A stretch of DNA of 51,846 nt, taken from Actinomycetota bacterium. GTDB lineage: Bacteria > Actinomycetota > Thermoleophilia > Solirubrobacterales > 70-9. The DNA is taken from the NCBI GenBank assembly GCA_018268675.1, contig JAFDWB010000024.1, positions 1 to 51,846 on the forward strand, given 5' to 3'. The notes below the pieces were generated by a model. The model was not told the origin of the DNA, ran no database searches, and saw only the letters and a program-made list of their open reading frames with translations. Shown one piece after another: positions 35,056-44,199 of this stretch; position 1 is the first letter of the stretch; every line of letters begins with the position of its first letter. The translations under genes and the position numbers were made by a program.

Positions 35056-35660
35056 TGTTCACCGGACTGGTGCAGGACATCGGCAGCGTCGAGAGCGTCG
35101 AGGCCGGCGCCGAGGGGGCGCGGCTGCGGATCGCGACCCGCCTGGGGGCGGAGATCGGCCTCGGCGACTCGATCGCCGTCAACGGGGTCTGCCTGACGGC
35201 CACCGCGGCCGACCCGGACGGCTTCGCCACCGAGGCGATGAACCAGACGCTCGAGGTGACCGTGATCGGTGCGCTCGAGCCGGGAGCCCGAGTCAACCTG
35301 GAGCTCGCGACCCGCGCCGACGAGCGGCTCGGCGGCCACATCGTCCAGGGCCACGCCGACGGCTCCGGCCGCGTGCTCGCGGTGGCCGACGACGGTTTCG
35401 CCCGCCGCGTCCGGGTCGAGCTCCCGCCCGATCTCCTGCGCTACGTCGTCGACAAGGGCTCGGTCGCCCTGAACGGCGTCAGCCTCACCGTCGCCGAGCT
35501 CGGCGACAGCTGGGTCGAGGTCTCGCTGATCCCCGAGACCCTGGAGCGCACCAACCTCGGCGACGCCGCCCCGGGCGATCCGCTGAACGTCGAGGTCGAC
35601 GTCCTCGCCAAGTACGTGGAGCGCCTCCTGTCACCATTGGCGGGAACGGAGCAAGCGTGA
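35055..35660 (+). CDS. ribE: Riboflavin synthase, alpha chain
   Basis: Dismutates two dimethylribityllumazine molecules to riboflavin. 201 residues with the internal duplication of two lumazine-binding barrels: [10 protein letters not shown]...NGVCLTA and [11 protein letters not shown]...[10 protein letters not shown] 35055 overlaps the ribD stop, and AAGGAG lies 5 nt upstream; the stop overlaps the ribBA GTG. Confidence 0.95.
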   Translation: MFTGLVQDIGSVESVEAGAEGARLRIATRLGAEIGLGDSIAVNGVCLTATAADPDGFATEAMNQTLEVTVIGALEPGARVNLELATRADERLGGHIVQGHADGSGRVLAVADDGFARRVRVELPPDLLRYVVDKGSVALNGVSLTVAELGDSWVEVSLIPETLERTNLGDAAPGDPLNVEVDVLAKYVERLLSPLAGTEQA

Positions 35661-37033
35661 GCCAGGAGCCCGACATCATCAACCGGACCGACACCGACAA
35701 GACCAGCAACCCCGACGCCCCCACCGACGAGCAGTCCGCCGCGAGCCCCTTCGCCGCGATCGAGGAGGCGATCGAAGACATCCGCCGCGGCAAGATGGTC
35801 GTCGTCTGCGACGGCGAAGACCGCGAGAACGAGGGCGACCTGGTGATGGCGGCCCAGTTCGCGACGCCGGAGGCGGTCAACTTCATGGCCAAGGAGGCGC
35901 GCGGGCTGATCTGCCTGGCGCTGACCCCGGAGCGCTGCCGCCGGCTCGGCCTGAACCTGATGGCGGCGAAGAACGAGGCGCCGCTGCAGACCGCCTTCAC
36001 GGTGACGATCGAGGCCGCCGGCGGGGTCAGCACCGGCATCTCCGCCCACGACCGCGCCCACACGATCCAGGTGGCGATCGACCCCGACTCGGGGCCGCGC
36101 GACCTCGTCGTCCCCGGCCACATGTTCCCGCTGCAGGCCAAAGAGGGCGGCGTGCTGGAGCGCACCGGCCACACCGAGGCGTCGGTCGACCTGGCCCGCC
36201 TCGCCGGCCTGATCCCGGCCGGGGTGATCTGCGAGGTGATGAACGACGACGGCTCGATGGCGCGCGTCCCCGACCTCGTGCCCTACTGCGAAAAGCACGG
36301 CCTGAAGATGATCACGGTCGCCGACCTGATCGCCTACCGGCGGAAGACCGAGAAGCTGGTCGAGCGGGTCGTGGCGACCGCCCTGCCGACCTCTTTCGGC
36401 GACTTCACCGCGGTCGGCTACCGCTCGCTGGTCGACGACAAACACCACGTGGCGATGGTCAAAGGCGAGGTCGACGGGGCCGAGGACGTGCTCGTCCGCG
36501 TGCACAGCGAGTGCCTCACCGGCGACGTCTTCCACAGCATGCGCTGCGACTGCGGCGAGCAGCTCGAGGCCTCGCTGGCGATGATCGAGCGCGAGGGCCA
36601 GGGCGTCCTCCTCTACCTCTCCCAGGAGGGGCGGGGGATCGGCCTGCTGAACAAGCTGCGCGCCTACAAACTGCAGGAGGAGGGCCACGACACGGTCGAA
36701 GCCAACCTCAAGCTGGGCCTGCCCGCCGACCTGCGCGACTACGGGATCGGCGCCCAGATCCTCGGCGACCTGGGGCTGACCAGCATCCGGATCATCACCA
36801 ACAATCCGAAAAAGATCGTCGGTATGGAGGGGTACGGGCTCTCGGTCACCGAGCAGGTGCCGATCGAGTCGGTCCCCAACCAGCACAACGAGGCCTACCT
36901 GCGGACGAAGCGCGACAAGATGGGCCACACCCTCCACCACCAGGGGCTCGACCTGGACGAGGAAATGCTGCACGAAGAGGAGGAACGCGACTCCGGGCAC
37001 GGGAACGCCGCCTCCGCCGGTGGCGATGGCTGA
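35657..37033 (+). CDS. ribBA: Bifunctional DHBP synthase / GTP cyclohydrolase II (RibBA)
   Basis: Makes both riboflavin precursors: dihydroxybutanone phosphate from ribulose 5-phosphate and the pyrimidine from GTP. 458 residues. The N-terminal 30 residues are polar; the DHBP synthase domain (about 30-240) has [20 protein letters not shown]; the cyclohydrolase II domain (about 245-440) has the zinc site [19 protein letters not shown] and [20 protein letters not shown]. The GTG start overlaps the ribE stop (GTGA). The C terminus has an acidic, Glu-rich tail. Its end overlaps ribH. Confidence 0.95.
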   Translation: MSQEPDIINRTDTDKTSNPDAPTDEQSAASPFAAIEEAIEDIRRGKMVVVCDGEDRENEGDLVMAAQFATPEAVNFMAKEARGLICLALTPERCRRLGLNLMAAKNEAPLQTAFTVTIEAAGGVSTGISAHDRAHTIQVAIDPDSGPRDLVVPGHMFPLQAKEGGVLERTGHTEASVDLARLAGLIPAGVICEVMNDDGSMARVPDLVPYCEKHGLKMITVADLIAYRRKTEKLVERVVATALPTSFGDFTAVGYRSLVDDKHHVAMVKGEVDGAEDVLVRVHSECLTGDVFHSMRCDCGEQLEASLAMIEREGQGVLLYLSQEGRGIGLLNKLRAYKLQEEGHDTVEANLKLGLPADLRDYGIGAQILGDLGLTSIRIITNNPKKIVGMEGYGLSVTEQVPIESVPNQHNEAYLRTKRDKMGHTLHHQGLDLDEEMLHEEEERDSGHGNAASAGGDG

Positions 37034-37517
37034 GGGCGGGGCGTTCCTCGAGGAGTTCACCGACGGCGAGCGCGAGATCCTGGCGCCGCTGCGCTTCGCG
37101 GTGGTCGTCGGGCGCTTCTACGAGGACCTGGCGCGGCGGTTGACGGCCGGGGCGGAAGCGGGGTTCGCGCTGGCGGGGGTGACGGGCAGCCAGGTCGAGC
37201 ACCACTCGGTTCCCGGCGCCTACGAGCTCCCGTTCGCGGCCAAGGTCCTGGCCGAGGCGGGGAAGGTCGCCGGGGTCGCCTGCCTCGGCGTCGTGATCCG
37301 CGGCGAGACGGCCCACTTCGACTACGTCTGCGCCGAGTCGGCGCGGGGGATCCAGGACGTTCAGCTCGCCACCGGCATCCCCTGTGCCTTCGGCGTCATC
37401 ACCTGCGACACGATGGACCAGGCGCTGGCGCGGGCAGGGGGCGACAAGCGCGACCAGGGCCGCAACGCGGCGCTGACGGTTGCGCGGATGGCCTTGCTGA
37501 AGCGCCGAGTCGCCTGA
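37026..37517 (+). CDS. ribH: 6,7-dimethyl-8-ribityllumazine synthase
   Basis: Condenses the RibBA/RibD products to the lumazine precursor of riboflavin; usually forms an icosahedral or pentameric shell. 163 residues from ATG 37026, which overlaps the end of ribBA; GTG 37020 is an alternative. Family blocks are [49 protein letters not shown] and [20 protein letters not shown]. Confidence 0.95.
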   Translation: MAEGGAFLEEFTDGEREILAPLRFAVVVGRFYEDLARRLTAGAEAGFALAGVTGSQVEHHSVPGAYELPFAAKVLAEAGKVAGVACLGVVIRGETAHFDYVCAESARGIQDVQLATGIPCAFGVITCDTMDQALARAGGDKRDQGRNAALTVARMALLKRRVA

Positions 37518-37522
37518 CCGGG

Positions 37523-37528
37523 TACCAT
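37523..37528 (+). promoter_or_regulatory. Possible -10 box of rpmB
   Basis: TACCAT ends 10 nt before ATG 37539; no Shine-Dalgarno sequence. Confidence 0.4.
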
Positions 37529-37538
37529 CCCGCGTCCG

Positions 37539-37730
37539 ATGGCAAAGGTATGTCACAGCTGCGGCAAGAAGCCCGGGTTCGGGCAGTCCCGCAGCCACTC
37601 CATGGTCGCGACCAAGCGCCGCTTCGAGCCGAACCTGCAGAAGGTCCGGATCACCGAGAACGGCCGCCCGCTCCGCGCCTACGTCTGCACCCGCTGCCTG
37701 AAGAGCAACAAGGTCACCAAGGCCGCCTAG
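37539..37730 (+). CDS. rpmB: Large ribosomal subunit protein bL28
   Basis: 63 residues, the normal size. Starts MAKVCHSCGKKPGFGQSRSH and carries CHSC and CTRC, i.e. the zinc-binding C+ form of L28 rather than a zinc-free paralogue. It stands after the riboflavin operon with its own TACCAT box and converges on the ROK gene with a 6-nt gap. Confidence 0.95.
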   Translation: MAKVCHSCGKKPGFGQSRSHSMVATKRRFEPNLQKVRITENGRPLRAYVCTRCLKSNKVTKAA

Positions 37731-37736
37731 CCTTCC

Positions 37737-38693
37737 CTAGCGGCTGACGAGCAGCGAGGCGCCGATCGCGCCGCCGAGGTCGCCGAGGGTGGCGACCCTG
37801 ACCACCGGCATCGTCTCGAAGAAGACGTGCTTGCGCATCTCGTCGAGGAGCGGCTCCATGTAGGGCTCGCCGAAGCGCAGGCCGAGGCCGCCGCCGATGA
37901 TGATCGCCTCGGGGTCGAGCAGGTTGATCGCCGAGCCGACCGCGGTCCCGATCGCCTCGATCGCCCGGTCGATCAGCTCCGCGGCCAGCTTGTCGCCGTG
38001 TTCGAGCGCGCGCTCCCAGACGCCGCTGGTGAGCCGCGGTTTGTCGTGCTTCTCCATCAGCTTGAAGAGGTCGGTCTTCTCCCCGTCCTCCTGGCGCCGC
38101 CGCGCCTCGGCTTCCATCGCCGCGCGCCCGGCGTAGGCCTCCATGCAACCCCGCCGCCCGCACGGGCAGCGGGCGCCGCCGCGCTTGACCACCATGTGGC
38201 CGATCTCGCCCGCCGCACCGCGGCCGAGCCACGGCTTGCCGCCGAGGATCAGCCCGCCGCCGACCCCGGTCCCCCAGAAGACGCCGATCAGGCTGTCGAA
38301 GCCCTTGCCCGCGCCGAGCTGGTACTCGGCGTCGGTCGCGACCGTGACGTCGTTGCCGATCCGCACCTTCGTGCCGAGGGCCTTCTCGAGCGTCTCGCCG
38401 AGTGGGAAGCCGTCCGCCCAGCCGGGCAGGTTGCCGGCGTTGCTGACGATGCCGGTCTTCTCGTCGGCGTCGCCCGGCGACCCGACCCCGACGCCTTGCA
38501 GCTCGGCACTCTCGACCCCGGCCCCCGTGGCCGCCTCGACCAGCGCCTCGGCCATCGCCGCGGCGACGTCCTGCGGGCCGCCTTCGGTCGGCGTCGGGCG
38601 CCGCGCTTCGCCTTTGACCTCGCCCTCGGTGTCGATCACCGCGGTCTGGATCTTCGTCCCACCGAGATCGATGCCCCCGCGCAGGTCGCTCAT
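37737..38693 (-). CDS. ROK family sugar kinase, probable glucokinase
   Basis: 318 residues from ATG 38693. ATP-binding block GGIDLGGTKIQTAVIDTEG at the N terminus, the catalytic-Asp region VRIGNDVTVATDAEYQLGAG, GTGVGGGLILGGKPWLG, the ROK zinc motif (EIGHMVVKRGG then CPCGRRGCMEAY) and IIIGGGLGLRF. It probably phosphorylates glucose or an amino sugar; no transporter or repressor is adjacent. TAAACT lies 8 nt before its ATG, in a 41-nt gap divergent from the acyltransferase. Confidence 0.9.
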   Translation of the reverse strand: MSDLRGGIDLGGTKIQTAVIDTEGEVKGEARRPTPTEGGPQDVAAAMAEALVEAATGAGVESAELQGVGVGSPGDADEKTGIVSNAGNLPGWADGFPLGETLEKALGTKVRIGNDVTVATDAEYQLGAGKGFDSLIGVFWGTGVGGGLILGGKPWLGRGAAGEIGHMVVKRGGARCPCGRRGCMEAYAGRAAMEAEARRRQEDGEKTDLFKLMEKHDKPRLTSGVWERALEHGDKLAAELIDRAIEAIGTAVGSAINLLDPEAIIIGGGLGLRFGEPYMEPLLDEMRKHVFFETMPVVRVATLGDLGGAIGASLLVSR

Positions 38694-38701
38694 CGGGCGC
38701 A

Positions 38702-38707
38702 AGTTTA
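38702..38707 (-). promoter_or_regulatory. Probable -10 box of the ROK kinase gene
   Basis: TAAACT on the minus strand ends 8 nt before ATG 38693. Confidence 0.45.
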
Positions 38708-38722
38708 CGTCGATGGGCTGGG

Positions 38723-38728
38723 TAACGT
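38723..38728 (+). promoter_or_regulatory. Probable -10 box of the acyltransferase gene
   Basis: TAACGT ends 6 nt before ATG 38735. Confidence 0.45.
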
Positions 38729-38734
38729 GCGCGC

Positions 38735-39331
38735 ATGGCGCAGACCGGCTGGCGGATCTGGTGGGCGAAGCGGCGCTGGTATGAGCGCAACCACCGGCTC
38801 TCGCGCCGGCTCCGGATCGACCGGCACGCCGCGCGCGGTGGGTTCTTCGTCCGCCACCCGGTGGAGGGGGAGATCCTCGAGGCGCTCGACGAGGGCCGCC
38901 TGCGGATCGGCGAAGGGACGCTGCTCGAGCCGGGCTGCTGGCTGACGCTCGCGCCCGCGGGGGAGATCGAGATCGGCGCGGGCTGCTTCCTCAACCGCGG
39001 CACGATGATCGCCGCCCAGGCGCGGGTCGCGATCGGCGACCATACGATGTTCGCCAACGGCTGCTTCGTCGGCGACGCCGAGCACCGCTTCGACGACCCG
39101 GAGCTGCCGATCACCTGGCAGGGCTTCACCTCCAAGGGCACGGTGGAGATCGGCGCCAACTGCTGGTTCGGCGTCAACTGCGCGGTGACCAGCGGGGTGA
39201 CGGTGGGAGAGCGCTGCGTGATCGGCGCCAACTCGGTGGTCACCCGCGACCTGCCTGCCCGCACGATCTGCGCCGGCGCCCCCGCGAAGCCGATCCGGCC
39301 GATCGAGTTCGGCCCGCCGAGCGCCATGTAA
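38735..39331 (+). CDS. Hexapeptide-repeat (left-handed beta-helix) acyltransferase
   Basis: 198 residues. After a basic, Trp/Arg-rich N terminus, repeats of the (LIV)GxxxX type form a left-handed beta-helix (IEIGAGCFLNRGTMIAAQ, VAIGDHTMFANGCFVGD, VEIGANCWFGVNCAVTSGV, GERCVIGANSVVTRDLP), followed by the family C terminus AGAPAKPIRPI. The predicted histidine is in the loop GDAEHRF. It resembles maltose/galactoside O-acetyltransferases; acceptor unknown. A glycan-modifying role would fit the nearby glycosyltransferase group but is inference. Confidence 0.85.
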   Translation: MAQTGWRIWWAKRRWYERNHRLSRRLRIDRHAARGGFFVRHPVEGEILEALDEGRLRIGEGTLLEPGCWLTLAPAGEIEIGAGCFLNRGTMIAAQARVAIGDHTMFANGCFVGDAEHRFDDPELPITWQGFTSKGTVEIGANCWFGVNCAVTSGVTVGERCVIGANSVVTRDLPARTICAGAPAKPIRPIEFGPPSAM

Positions 39332-39350
39332 CGAAACGCGCGCGGGTGCC

Positions 39351-39356
39351 TATACT
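39351..39356 (+). promoter_or_regulatory. Probable -10 box of the panCDB operon
   Basis: TATACT, the best -10 match in the window, lies 26 nt before ATG 39383, so this transcript should have a short leader of about 20 nt. Confidence 0.5.
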
Positions 39357-39382
39357 TCGCCTACGGCCGTGACCCACGAGGC

Positions 39383-40303
39383 ATGGACCTGATGACCTTG
39401 AGTTCCTTCCCCGGCGACACCGTCACCTCCTGCGCTCCGGCGCGCGCCCTGCGCGGGGTCGAGGACCTGCGCGCCGCGCTCGCCCCGGCCCGCCGCGAAG
39501 GGCGGACGATCGGCCTCGTGCCGACGATGGGCTTCCTCCACGAGGGCCACCTCTCGCTGCTGCGCGCCGCTCGCGACGAGTGCGACGTCGTCGTCATGAG
39601 CCTCTTCGTCAACCCGACCCAGTTCGGACCGAACGAGGACCTCGACCGTTACCCGCGCGACGAGGAGCGCGACCTGCGCCTGGCGGGCGAGGCGGGCGTC
39701 GACCTCGTCTTCGCCCCCGAGGTCGCCGAGCTCTACCCGGACGGCTTCGCCACCGCGGTCGAGGTGGACGGCGGCCTCACCTCGGTCCTCGACGGCGACC
39801 CCGCCCGCCGCGGCCCCGGCCACTTCCGCGGCGTCACCACCGTCGTCGCCAAGCTCTTCAACATCGTCGGCCCCGACGTCGCCTACTTCGGCCAGAAGGA
39901 CGCCCAGCAGGCGGCCGTGATCAGGCGGATGGTGCGCGACCTCGACTTCCCGGTGCGGATCCAGGTGATGCCGATCGTGCGCGAGGAGGACGGGCTCGCG
40001 CTGAGCTCCCGCAACGTCTACCTCGAGCCCGCCGACCGCGAGCGCGCCGTCGCCCTCTCGCGCGCCCTCGCCGCCGCCGAGCAGCAGGCGCGCGCCCACG
40101 ACTCGCTCGCCGCCGGGCTCGACGCCGCCCGGATCGAGCTCGCCGCCGCCGCGATCGAGCCCGAGTACCTGGAGGCGCGCGATGCCGAGACCCTCGCGCC
40201 GGTCGCCGGGCTGACCGGCCGCCCGATCCTCGTCGCCGTCGCCGCGAAGGTCGGCGGCGCCCGCCTCATCGACAACGTCGTGATCGAGCCGCAGGGCGGC
40301 TGA
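39383..40303 (+). CDS. panC: Pantothenate synthetase
   Basis: ATP-dependent ligation of pantoate and beta-alanine. 306 residues. Seen: TIGLVPTMGFLHEGHLSLLR (HIGH-like), MSLFVNPTQFGPNEDLDRYP, KLFNIVGPDVAYFGQKDAQQ and LSSRNVYL with the KMSKS-like serine/arginine. ATG 39392 is an alternative start that is better spaced (10 nt) from CGAGG at 39377-39381. First gene of panC-panD-panB, which together supply all pantothenate-specific steps except ketopantoate reductase. Confidence 0.94.
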   Translation: MDLMTLSSFPGDTVTSCAPARALRGVEDLRAALAPARREGRTIGLVPTMGFLHEGHLSLLRAARDECDVVVMSLFVNPTQFGPNEDLDRYPRDEERDLRLAGEAGVDLVFAPEVAELYPDGFATAVEVDGGLTSVLDGDPARRGPGHFRGVTTVVAKLFNIVGPDVAYFGQKDAQQAAVIRRMVRDLDFPVRIQVMPIVREEDGLALSSRNVYLEPADRERAVALSRALAAAEQQARAHDSLAAGLDAARIELAAAAIEPEYLEARDAETLAPVAGLTGRPILVAVAAKVGGARLIDNVVIEPQGG

Positions 40304-40332
40304 CCCGAGCCAGGACCAGGAGGAGCCACACC

Positions 40333-40713
40333 GTGCAGAGGCAGATGCTGAAGTCGAAGATCCACCGCGCGACGGTGACCGACTGCGACGTCGACTACGT
40401 CGGGTCGATCACGATCGACACCGAGCTGATGGCCGGCGCCGACCTGCTGACCAACGAGCAGGTCCACGTCTGGGACGTTGACAACGGCGCGCGTTTCGTC
40501 ACTTACGTCATCGACGGTGAGCGCGGCTCCGGCGCGATGCAGGTCAACGGGGCCGCCGCCCGCCTGGTCGAGCCCGGCCACAAGATCATCGTCGCCTCCT
40601 TCGCCGCCTACGACGAGGCCGACCTGGAGCGCTACGCCCCGGTGGTCGTCCACGTCGACGACCGCAACCAGCCAATCGCAATCGACGACCGTCCGGAGGT
40701 GCTCGTCGTATGA
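40333..40713 (+). CDS. panD: Aspartate 1-decarboxylase (pyruvoyl enzyme)
   Basis: Makes beta-alanine from aspartate. 126 residues from GTG 40333, chosen because AGGAGGAG lies 7 nt upstream. Begins VQRQMLKSKIHRATVTDCDV; the self-cleavage site is the Gly-Ser of DYVGSITID at about residue 24-25, which yields the pyruvoyl cofactor. ATGA overlap with panB indicates coupling. Confidence 0.95.
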   Translation: MQRQMLKSKIHRATVTDCDVDYVGSITIDTELMAGADLLTNEQVHVWDVDNGARFVTYVIDGERGSGAMQVNGAAARLVEPGHKIIVASFAAYDEADLERYAPVVVHVDDRNQPIAIDDRPEVLVV

Positions 40714-41642
40714 GCTCTGGAGTCCGTTCCCACACCGTCCCGCAGGCCGACCGCGTGGCGATGACCCTGCCGCGCCTCGAGGAGATGAGGCGCAATGGTG
40801 AACCGATCGTGATGGTGACCGCCTACGACTACCCCTCCGCGACGGTCGCCGAGGCGGCCCGGGTCGACCTCGTCCTGGTCGGCGACTCGGCGGCCAACGT
40901 GGTGCTCGGGTACGAGCGCACCGACCTGGTCTCGATGGAGGAGATGATCGTGCTCGGCAAGGCCGTGCGCCGCGGGCTGAAGACGCCGTTGATGATCGCC
41001 GACATGCCGATGGGGAGCTACGAGGCGAGCGACGAGCTGGCCGTCGTCTCCGCCCAGCGCCTGATCAAGGAGACCGGCGCCCAGTGCGTGAAGCTCGAGG
41101 CCGGCGGCGTCTCCGCCCGGCGCGCCCGCGCGATCGTCGCCGCCGGGGTCCCGGTGATGGGCCACCTCGGCCTCACCCCGCAGACCGCCACCGCCCTCGG
41201 CGGGTACAAGGCCCAGGGGAAGTCGGCGAAGGCCGCGGTCAAGCTGTACGAGGACGCCCTCGCCCTCCAGGACGCGGGCTGCTTCTCGATCGTCTTCGAG
41301 GCGGTGCCGGCGGAGATCGCGGCGACCATCGCGGCGCGCCTCGACCTCGTCACGATCGGCATCGGCGCCGGCTCCGGCACCTCGGGCCAGGTCCTCGTCT
41401 TCCACGATCTGCTCGGCATCACCACGGGCCACATGGCCAAATTCGTCAAGCAGTACGCCGACGTCCACGCCGAGATGGTCGCCGCGGTCGGCCGCTACGC
41501 CACCGAGGTCCGCACCGGCGCCTTCCCCGGGCCCGAGCACGCCTACGCGATCGACGCGGAGGAGCTCGCCGAGTTTCGCCGCCAGGTCGATGTCGACGCG
41601 CTCGCCTCGGCGAAGGCCTGGGAGTGGGAGCCGCTCAGTTAG
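40710..41642 (+). CDS. panB: 3-methyl-2-oxobutanoate hydroxymethyltransferase
   Basis: Transfers a hydroxymethyl group from methylene-THF to ketoisovalerate, giving ketopantoate. 310 residues. TIM-barrel blocks: PIVMVTAYDYPSATVAEAA, LVLVGDSAANVVLGYERTD, IADMPMGSYEASDE, VKLEAGG and MGHLGLTPQTATALGGYKAQ. It uses methylene-THF, which the gcv operon also produces. Its 3' end overlaps the convergent secreted-protein gene by 8 nt. Confidence 0.95.
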   Translation: MSSGVRSHTVPQADRVAMTLPRLEEMRRNGEPIVMVTAYDYPSATVAEAARVDLVLVGDSAANVVLGYERTDLVSMEEMIVLGKAVRRGLKTPLMIADMPMGSYEASDELAVVSAQRLIKETGAQCVKLEAGGVSARRARAIVAAGVPVMGHLGLTPQTATALGGYKAQGKSAKAAVKLYEDALALQDAGCFSIVFEAVPAEIAATIAARLDLVTIGIGAGSGTSGQVLVFHDLLGITTGHMAKFVKQYADVHAEMVAAVGRYATEVRTGAFPGPEHAYAIDAEELAEFRRQVDVDALASAKAWEWEPLS

Positions 41643-42711
41643 GGCTCGAGGCCGACACGAGCTGGATCGCGACGGCCGCCGTGAAGGCGCCGCCGAGAAT
41701 GTTTTCTTCGAGGAACGGTTGAAGGGCGGCGGGCAGCGTCTTGGTGCAGTGCGAGCGCCCCTGGCAGAGCCCGGCCCCGATGCCGCCTCCGGTCAGCGGC
41801 ACCTTGCCGACGCCGGGGAGCTCGACCGCCAGGGCGCCAGTCCAGGATGCGGAGTGGGGCCCGTCGAGGTGGAAGGTGGCCGAGCCTGAGAACGGCGCGG
41901 GGGGTTGGAGCGTCGCTTCGGCAAGCGGTTCGGCGAGGTTCGGCACCTGGAACGCGGACGCGGCGTTCGGACCGACATCGAAGACCACGGCGGTGCGGTT
42001 GACGAAGAAGCTGCTGGGCCGGCCGCTGGTGGCCGACGCCATGAAGACTGCCGGATGCGTGCTGAACTTTTTCGGGACCCCCACCAGGTCCGCCATCAGG
42101 AGGACATCGGAGTTGGAGTCGCCGGCGATCAGGCGGAATTCGCGTTCTTCCAGTTCCCGTTCGCGCTTGGCCTGGCGCGGCGACCGGTGTCCGCGGGGTG
42201 CGGCCGGGGCCTTGCAGCGCACCGCGCCGTGGTGCGTCACCGACCCGGGCACCCGACGAGCGTGGACGACCGTGTAGCCGCGTTCGCCGCGAAAGTCGAA
42301 GGAGCCGACGAAGTACCCCGTTGCGGTCAGCGTCGGTTCCCCGGTACAGCCGCGGCGCGGCTTTTCGGTTTTGCTCTTCGTCGGGACGAAGCGGCCGCGG
42401 AAGTGGCCGAGCGGGCCGATCTTCACGTCCAGGGTCCCGTCGAACGGGGCCCGTTCACCCTGGGACATGGAGAAATAGCTGGCGACCTCCATGGCGAGTT
42501 TCGATACCGACTTCGTCGCCCGGAGCATGTATGAGCCTTCGCCGAGGTTCGAGAGTTCGACTTCGAAGCCGTGCGTCCCGCGCGCTTGGAGTTCGGCGGT
42601 GACCGAGGCCTTTTCGCGGTAGTGGTGGGTGGCCGCGGCCGCGAGCGTCGGCAGCCCCAGGGCCGCGAGCGCGCTCAGCGTCAGGATCGCCGCTGTCGTC
42701 TTTGCCCTCAT
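41635..42711 (-). CDS. Predicted secreted protein of unknown function
   Basis: 358 residues. The N terminus (MRAKTTAAILTLSALAALGL...) is a signal peptide with a likely cleavage after AAA at about residue 27. The mature part is beta-rich and has three or four cysteines (RRGCTGEPTL, VRCKAP, GLCQGRSHC), with a basic/charged stretch RQAKRERELEEREF near the middle. I recognise no domain. AATACT, 8 nt before ATG 42711, is a likely leaderless promoter. Transcription converges on panB with an 8-nt overlap of the coding ends. Confidence 0.7.
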   Translation of the reverse strand: MRAKTTAAILTLSALAALGLPTLAAAATHHYREKASVTAELQARGTHGFEVELSNLGEGSYMLRATKSVSKLAMEVASYFSMSQGERAPFDGTLDVKIGPLGHFRGRFVPTKSKTEKPRRGCTGEPTLTATGYFVGSFDFRGERGYTVVHARRVPGSVTHHGAVRCKAPAAPRGHRSPRQAKRERELEEREFRLIAGDSNSDVLLMADLVGVPKKFSTHPAVFMASATSGRPSSFFVNRTAVVFDVGPNAASAFQVPNLAEPLAEATLQPPAPFSGSATFHLDGPHSASWTGALAVELPGVGKVPLTGGGIGAGLCQGRSHCTKTLPAALQPFLEENILGGAFTAAVAIQLVSASSPN

Positions 42712-42719
42712 AAGTGCGG

Positions 42720-42725
42720 AGTATT
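42720..42725 (-). promoter_or_regulatory. Probable -10 box of the secreted-protein gene
   Basis: AATACT on the minus strand ends 8 nt before ATG 42711. Confidence 0.4.
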
Positions 42726-42742
42726 TCCTATTTTCGGGGCGG

Positions 42743-42748
42743 TAGATT
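42743..42748 (+). promoter_or_regulatory. Probable -10 box of the FmdB-like gene
   Basis: TAGATT ends 8 nt before GTG 42757; it is the same hexamer as before trpS. Confidence 0.45.
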
Positions 42749-42756
42749 CTGCCGTT

Positions 42757-43017
42757 GTGCCCATCTACGAGTTCGAGTGCGAGGAGTGCGGGGCGTGCTT
42801 CGAGGAGCTGGTCACGGCGGGGACCACGGCGGCGCCGTGCCCCGAGTGCGGGGCGGGGCGGACCCGGCGGTTGATCTCGGCGGTCTCGCCGCCCGGGAGG
42901 GTGCCGCGGGGGGCGCGGGTGCGGGCCGACGAATCGCGGCGGCGCGACCGGGAGGCGGCGCGGCAGGACCGGCTGCTCGAGTCGCGGAAGCGGCGGGCGG
43001 CGGGGGAGCGGCCGTGA
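42757..43017 (+). CDS. FmdB family zinc-ribbon protein
   Basis: 86 residues from GTG 42757. Begins PIYEFECEECGACFEELV and continues CPECGAG: the two CXXC pairs of the FmdB/CxxC_CxxC_SSSS regulatory-protein family. The C-terminal half is strongly basic and Arg-rich, possibly helical. Family members are thought to be regulators or small metal-binding proteins; no precise role is known. The annotated start follows the family pattern (V/M-P-x-Y-E-F/Y). GTGA overlap with the UDG gene indicates one operon. Confidence 0.88.
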   Translation: MPIYEFECEECGACFEELVTAGTTAAPCPECGAGRTRRLISAVSPPGRVPRGARVRADESRRRDREAARQDRLLESRKRRAAGERP

Positions 43018-43715
43018 GTGGGGCCGACGCGGCGGCGCGGCGCGAGGAGCTCGTCGCGCTCTACAAAGAAGTCTCGAAGTGCACGAAATGCCCGCTGCAC
43101 GAGACGCGCACCAAGACGGTCTTCGGAGCGGGCAACGCGGACGCCGACCTGATGTTCGTCGGCGAGGCGCCGGGGGCCGAAGAGGATCGCCAGGGGCTGC
43201 CGTTCGTGGGCCGGGCGGGGCAGCTGCTGAACGAGTTGCTGGTCGAGATCGGGCTCTCGCGCGAGGACACCTTCATCTGCAACGTGCTGAAGTCGCGGCC
43301 GCCGAACAACCGCGACCCGCTGCCGACCGAGATCGCCGCCTGCGAGCCGTGGCTGTGGGAGCAGGTCAGGCTGATCGAGCCGCGGGTCGTCTGCACGCTC
43401 GGCAACTTCGCCACCAAGCTCCTGACCGGCAACCCGACCGGGATCACGCGGGTCCGCGGCACGCCGCAGGTGCAGCAGCTCGGCAGCCGCACCGTCTACC
43501 TGCTGCCGATCTTCCACCCGGCCGCCGCCCTCCGCACGCCCGCGGTCAAGGAACAGTTGCGCGCCGATTTCGCCACCATCCCGGCACTGCTCGAGCGCGA
43601 GTTGCCGGGGCCGCTGCCGAGCGCCGCGGAGATCGCCGAGGAGGAAGCCCGCGAGGAGGCGGCGGAGCAACCGCCGCCCGCCGACCAGCTCGGGTTCTTC
43701 GGCGACGCGGGCTGA
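43014..43715 (+). CDS. Uracil-DNA glycosylase, family 4 (Fe-S)
   Basis: Removes uracil from DNA to start base-excision repair. 233 residues from GTG 43014. Seen: [19 protein letters not shown] (first two cluster cysteines), motif [34 protein letters not shown] and CEPWLWEQ with the other cysteines, and HPAAALR near residue 180. The C-terminal 45 residues are an acidic, Pro/Glu-rich extension ending QLGFFGDAG. Translationally coupled to the FmdB-like gene; tsaE follows 7 nt later. Confidence 0.92.
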   Translation: MSGADAAARREELVALYKEVSKCTKCPLHETRTKTVFGAGNADADLMFVGEAPGAEEDRQGLPFVGRAGQLLNELLVEIGLSREDTFICNVLKSRPPNNRDPLPTEIAACEPWLWEQVRLIEPRVVCTLGNFATKLLTGNPTGITRVRGTPQVQQLGSRTVYLLPIFHPAAALRTPAVKEQLRADFATIPALLERELPGPLPSAAEIAEEEAREEAAEQPPPADQLGFFGDAG

Positions 43716-43722
43716 GTCGACC

Positions 43723-44145
43723 GTGGGCGACGGACGCACCGAGACCGGCTCCGCGGCGGAGACCGAAGCGGTCGGCGCCCGCCTCGCCGAGCGCCTCGGC
43801 CCTGGTGACGTGGTGATCGTCTCCGGCGAGGTCGGGGCGGGGAAGACGACCCTGATCCGCGGCGCCGCCCGCGCCCTCGGCGTGGCCGAGCCGGTCACCT
43901 CGCCGACCTTCACGATCGGCCGGCGCTACACCGGCGGCCGCCTGCCGATCTCCCACCTCGACCTCTACCGCCTCGAAGACCTCGACGGCGAGGATCCCGC
44001 CCTCCTCGACGACTACCTCGGCCCCGACGGCGTCGCCTTCGTCGAGTGGCCCGCCGCCGGCGCCGACCGCCTCGGCCGCCCCCCCCTCGAGGTCCGCCTC
44101 GCCCACGCCGGCGAGGAACGCCGCACGATCGAGATCGTCGAGTAG
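43723..44145 (+). CDS. tsaE: tRNA t6A biosynthesis ATPase TsaE
   Basis: ATPase that works with TsaB and TsaD in making threonylcarbamoyl-adenosine at tRNA position 37. 140 residues from GTG 43723. Walker A GEVGAGKTTLIRGAA at about residue 35; TSPTFTIGRRYTGG and the HLDLYRLEDL block are typical. Separated from tsaB-rimI-tsaD by a 500-nt island holding three palindromes and a small secreted-protein gene. Confidence 0.93.
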   Translation: MGDGRTETGSAAETEAVGARLAERLGPGDVVIVSGEVGAGKTTLIRGAARALGVAEPVTSPTFTIGRRYTGGRLPISHLDLYRLEDLDGEDPALLDDYLGPDGVAFVEWPAAGADRLGRPPLEVRLAHAGEERRTIEIVE

Positions 44146-44150
44146 CTCCC

Positions 44151-44181
44151 GACGCTTGTCCTCGTATGGAAGACAAGCGTC
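44151..44181 (+). terminator. 10-bp-arm hairpin after tsaE
   Basis: Perfect arms gacgcttgtc / gacaagcgtc (44151-44160, 44172-44181), 11-nt loop, 5 nt after the tsaE stop. Position suggests a terminator; no T tract. Confidence 0.6.
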
Positions 44182-44199
44182 GATGCGCCTGCCGGCTGC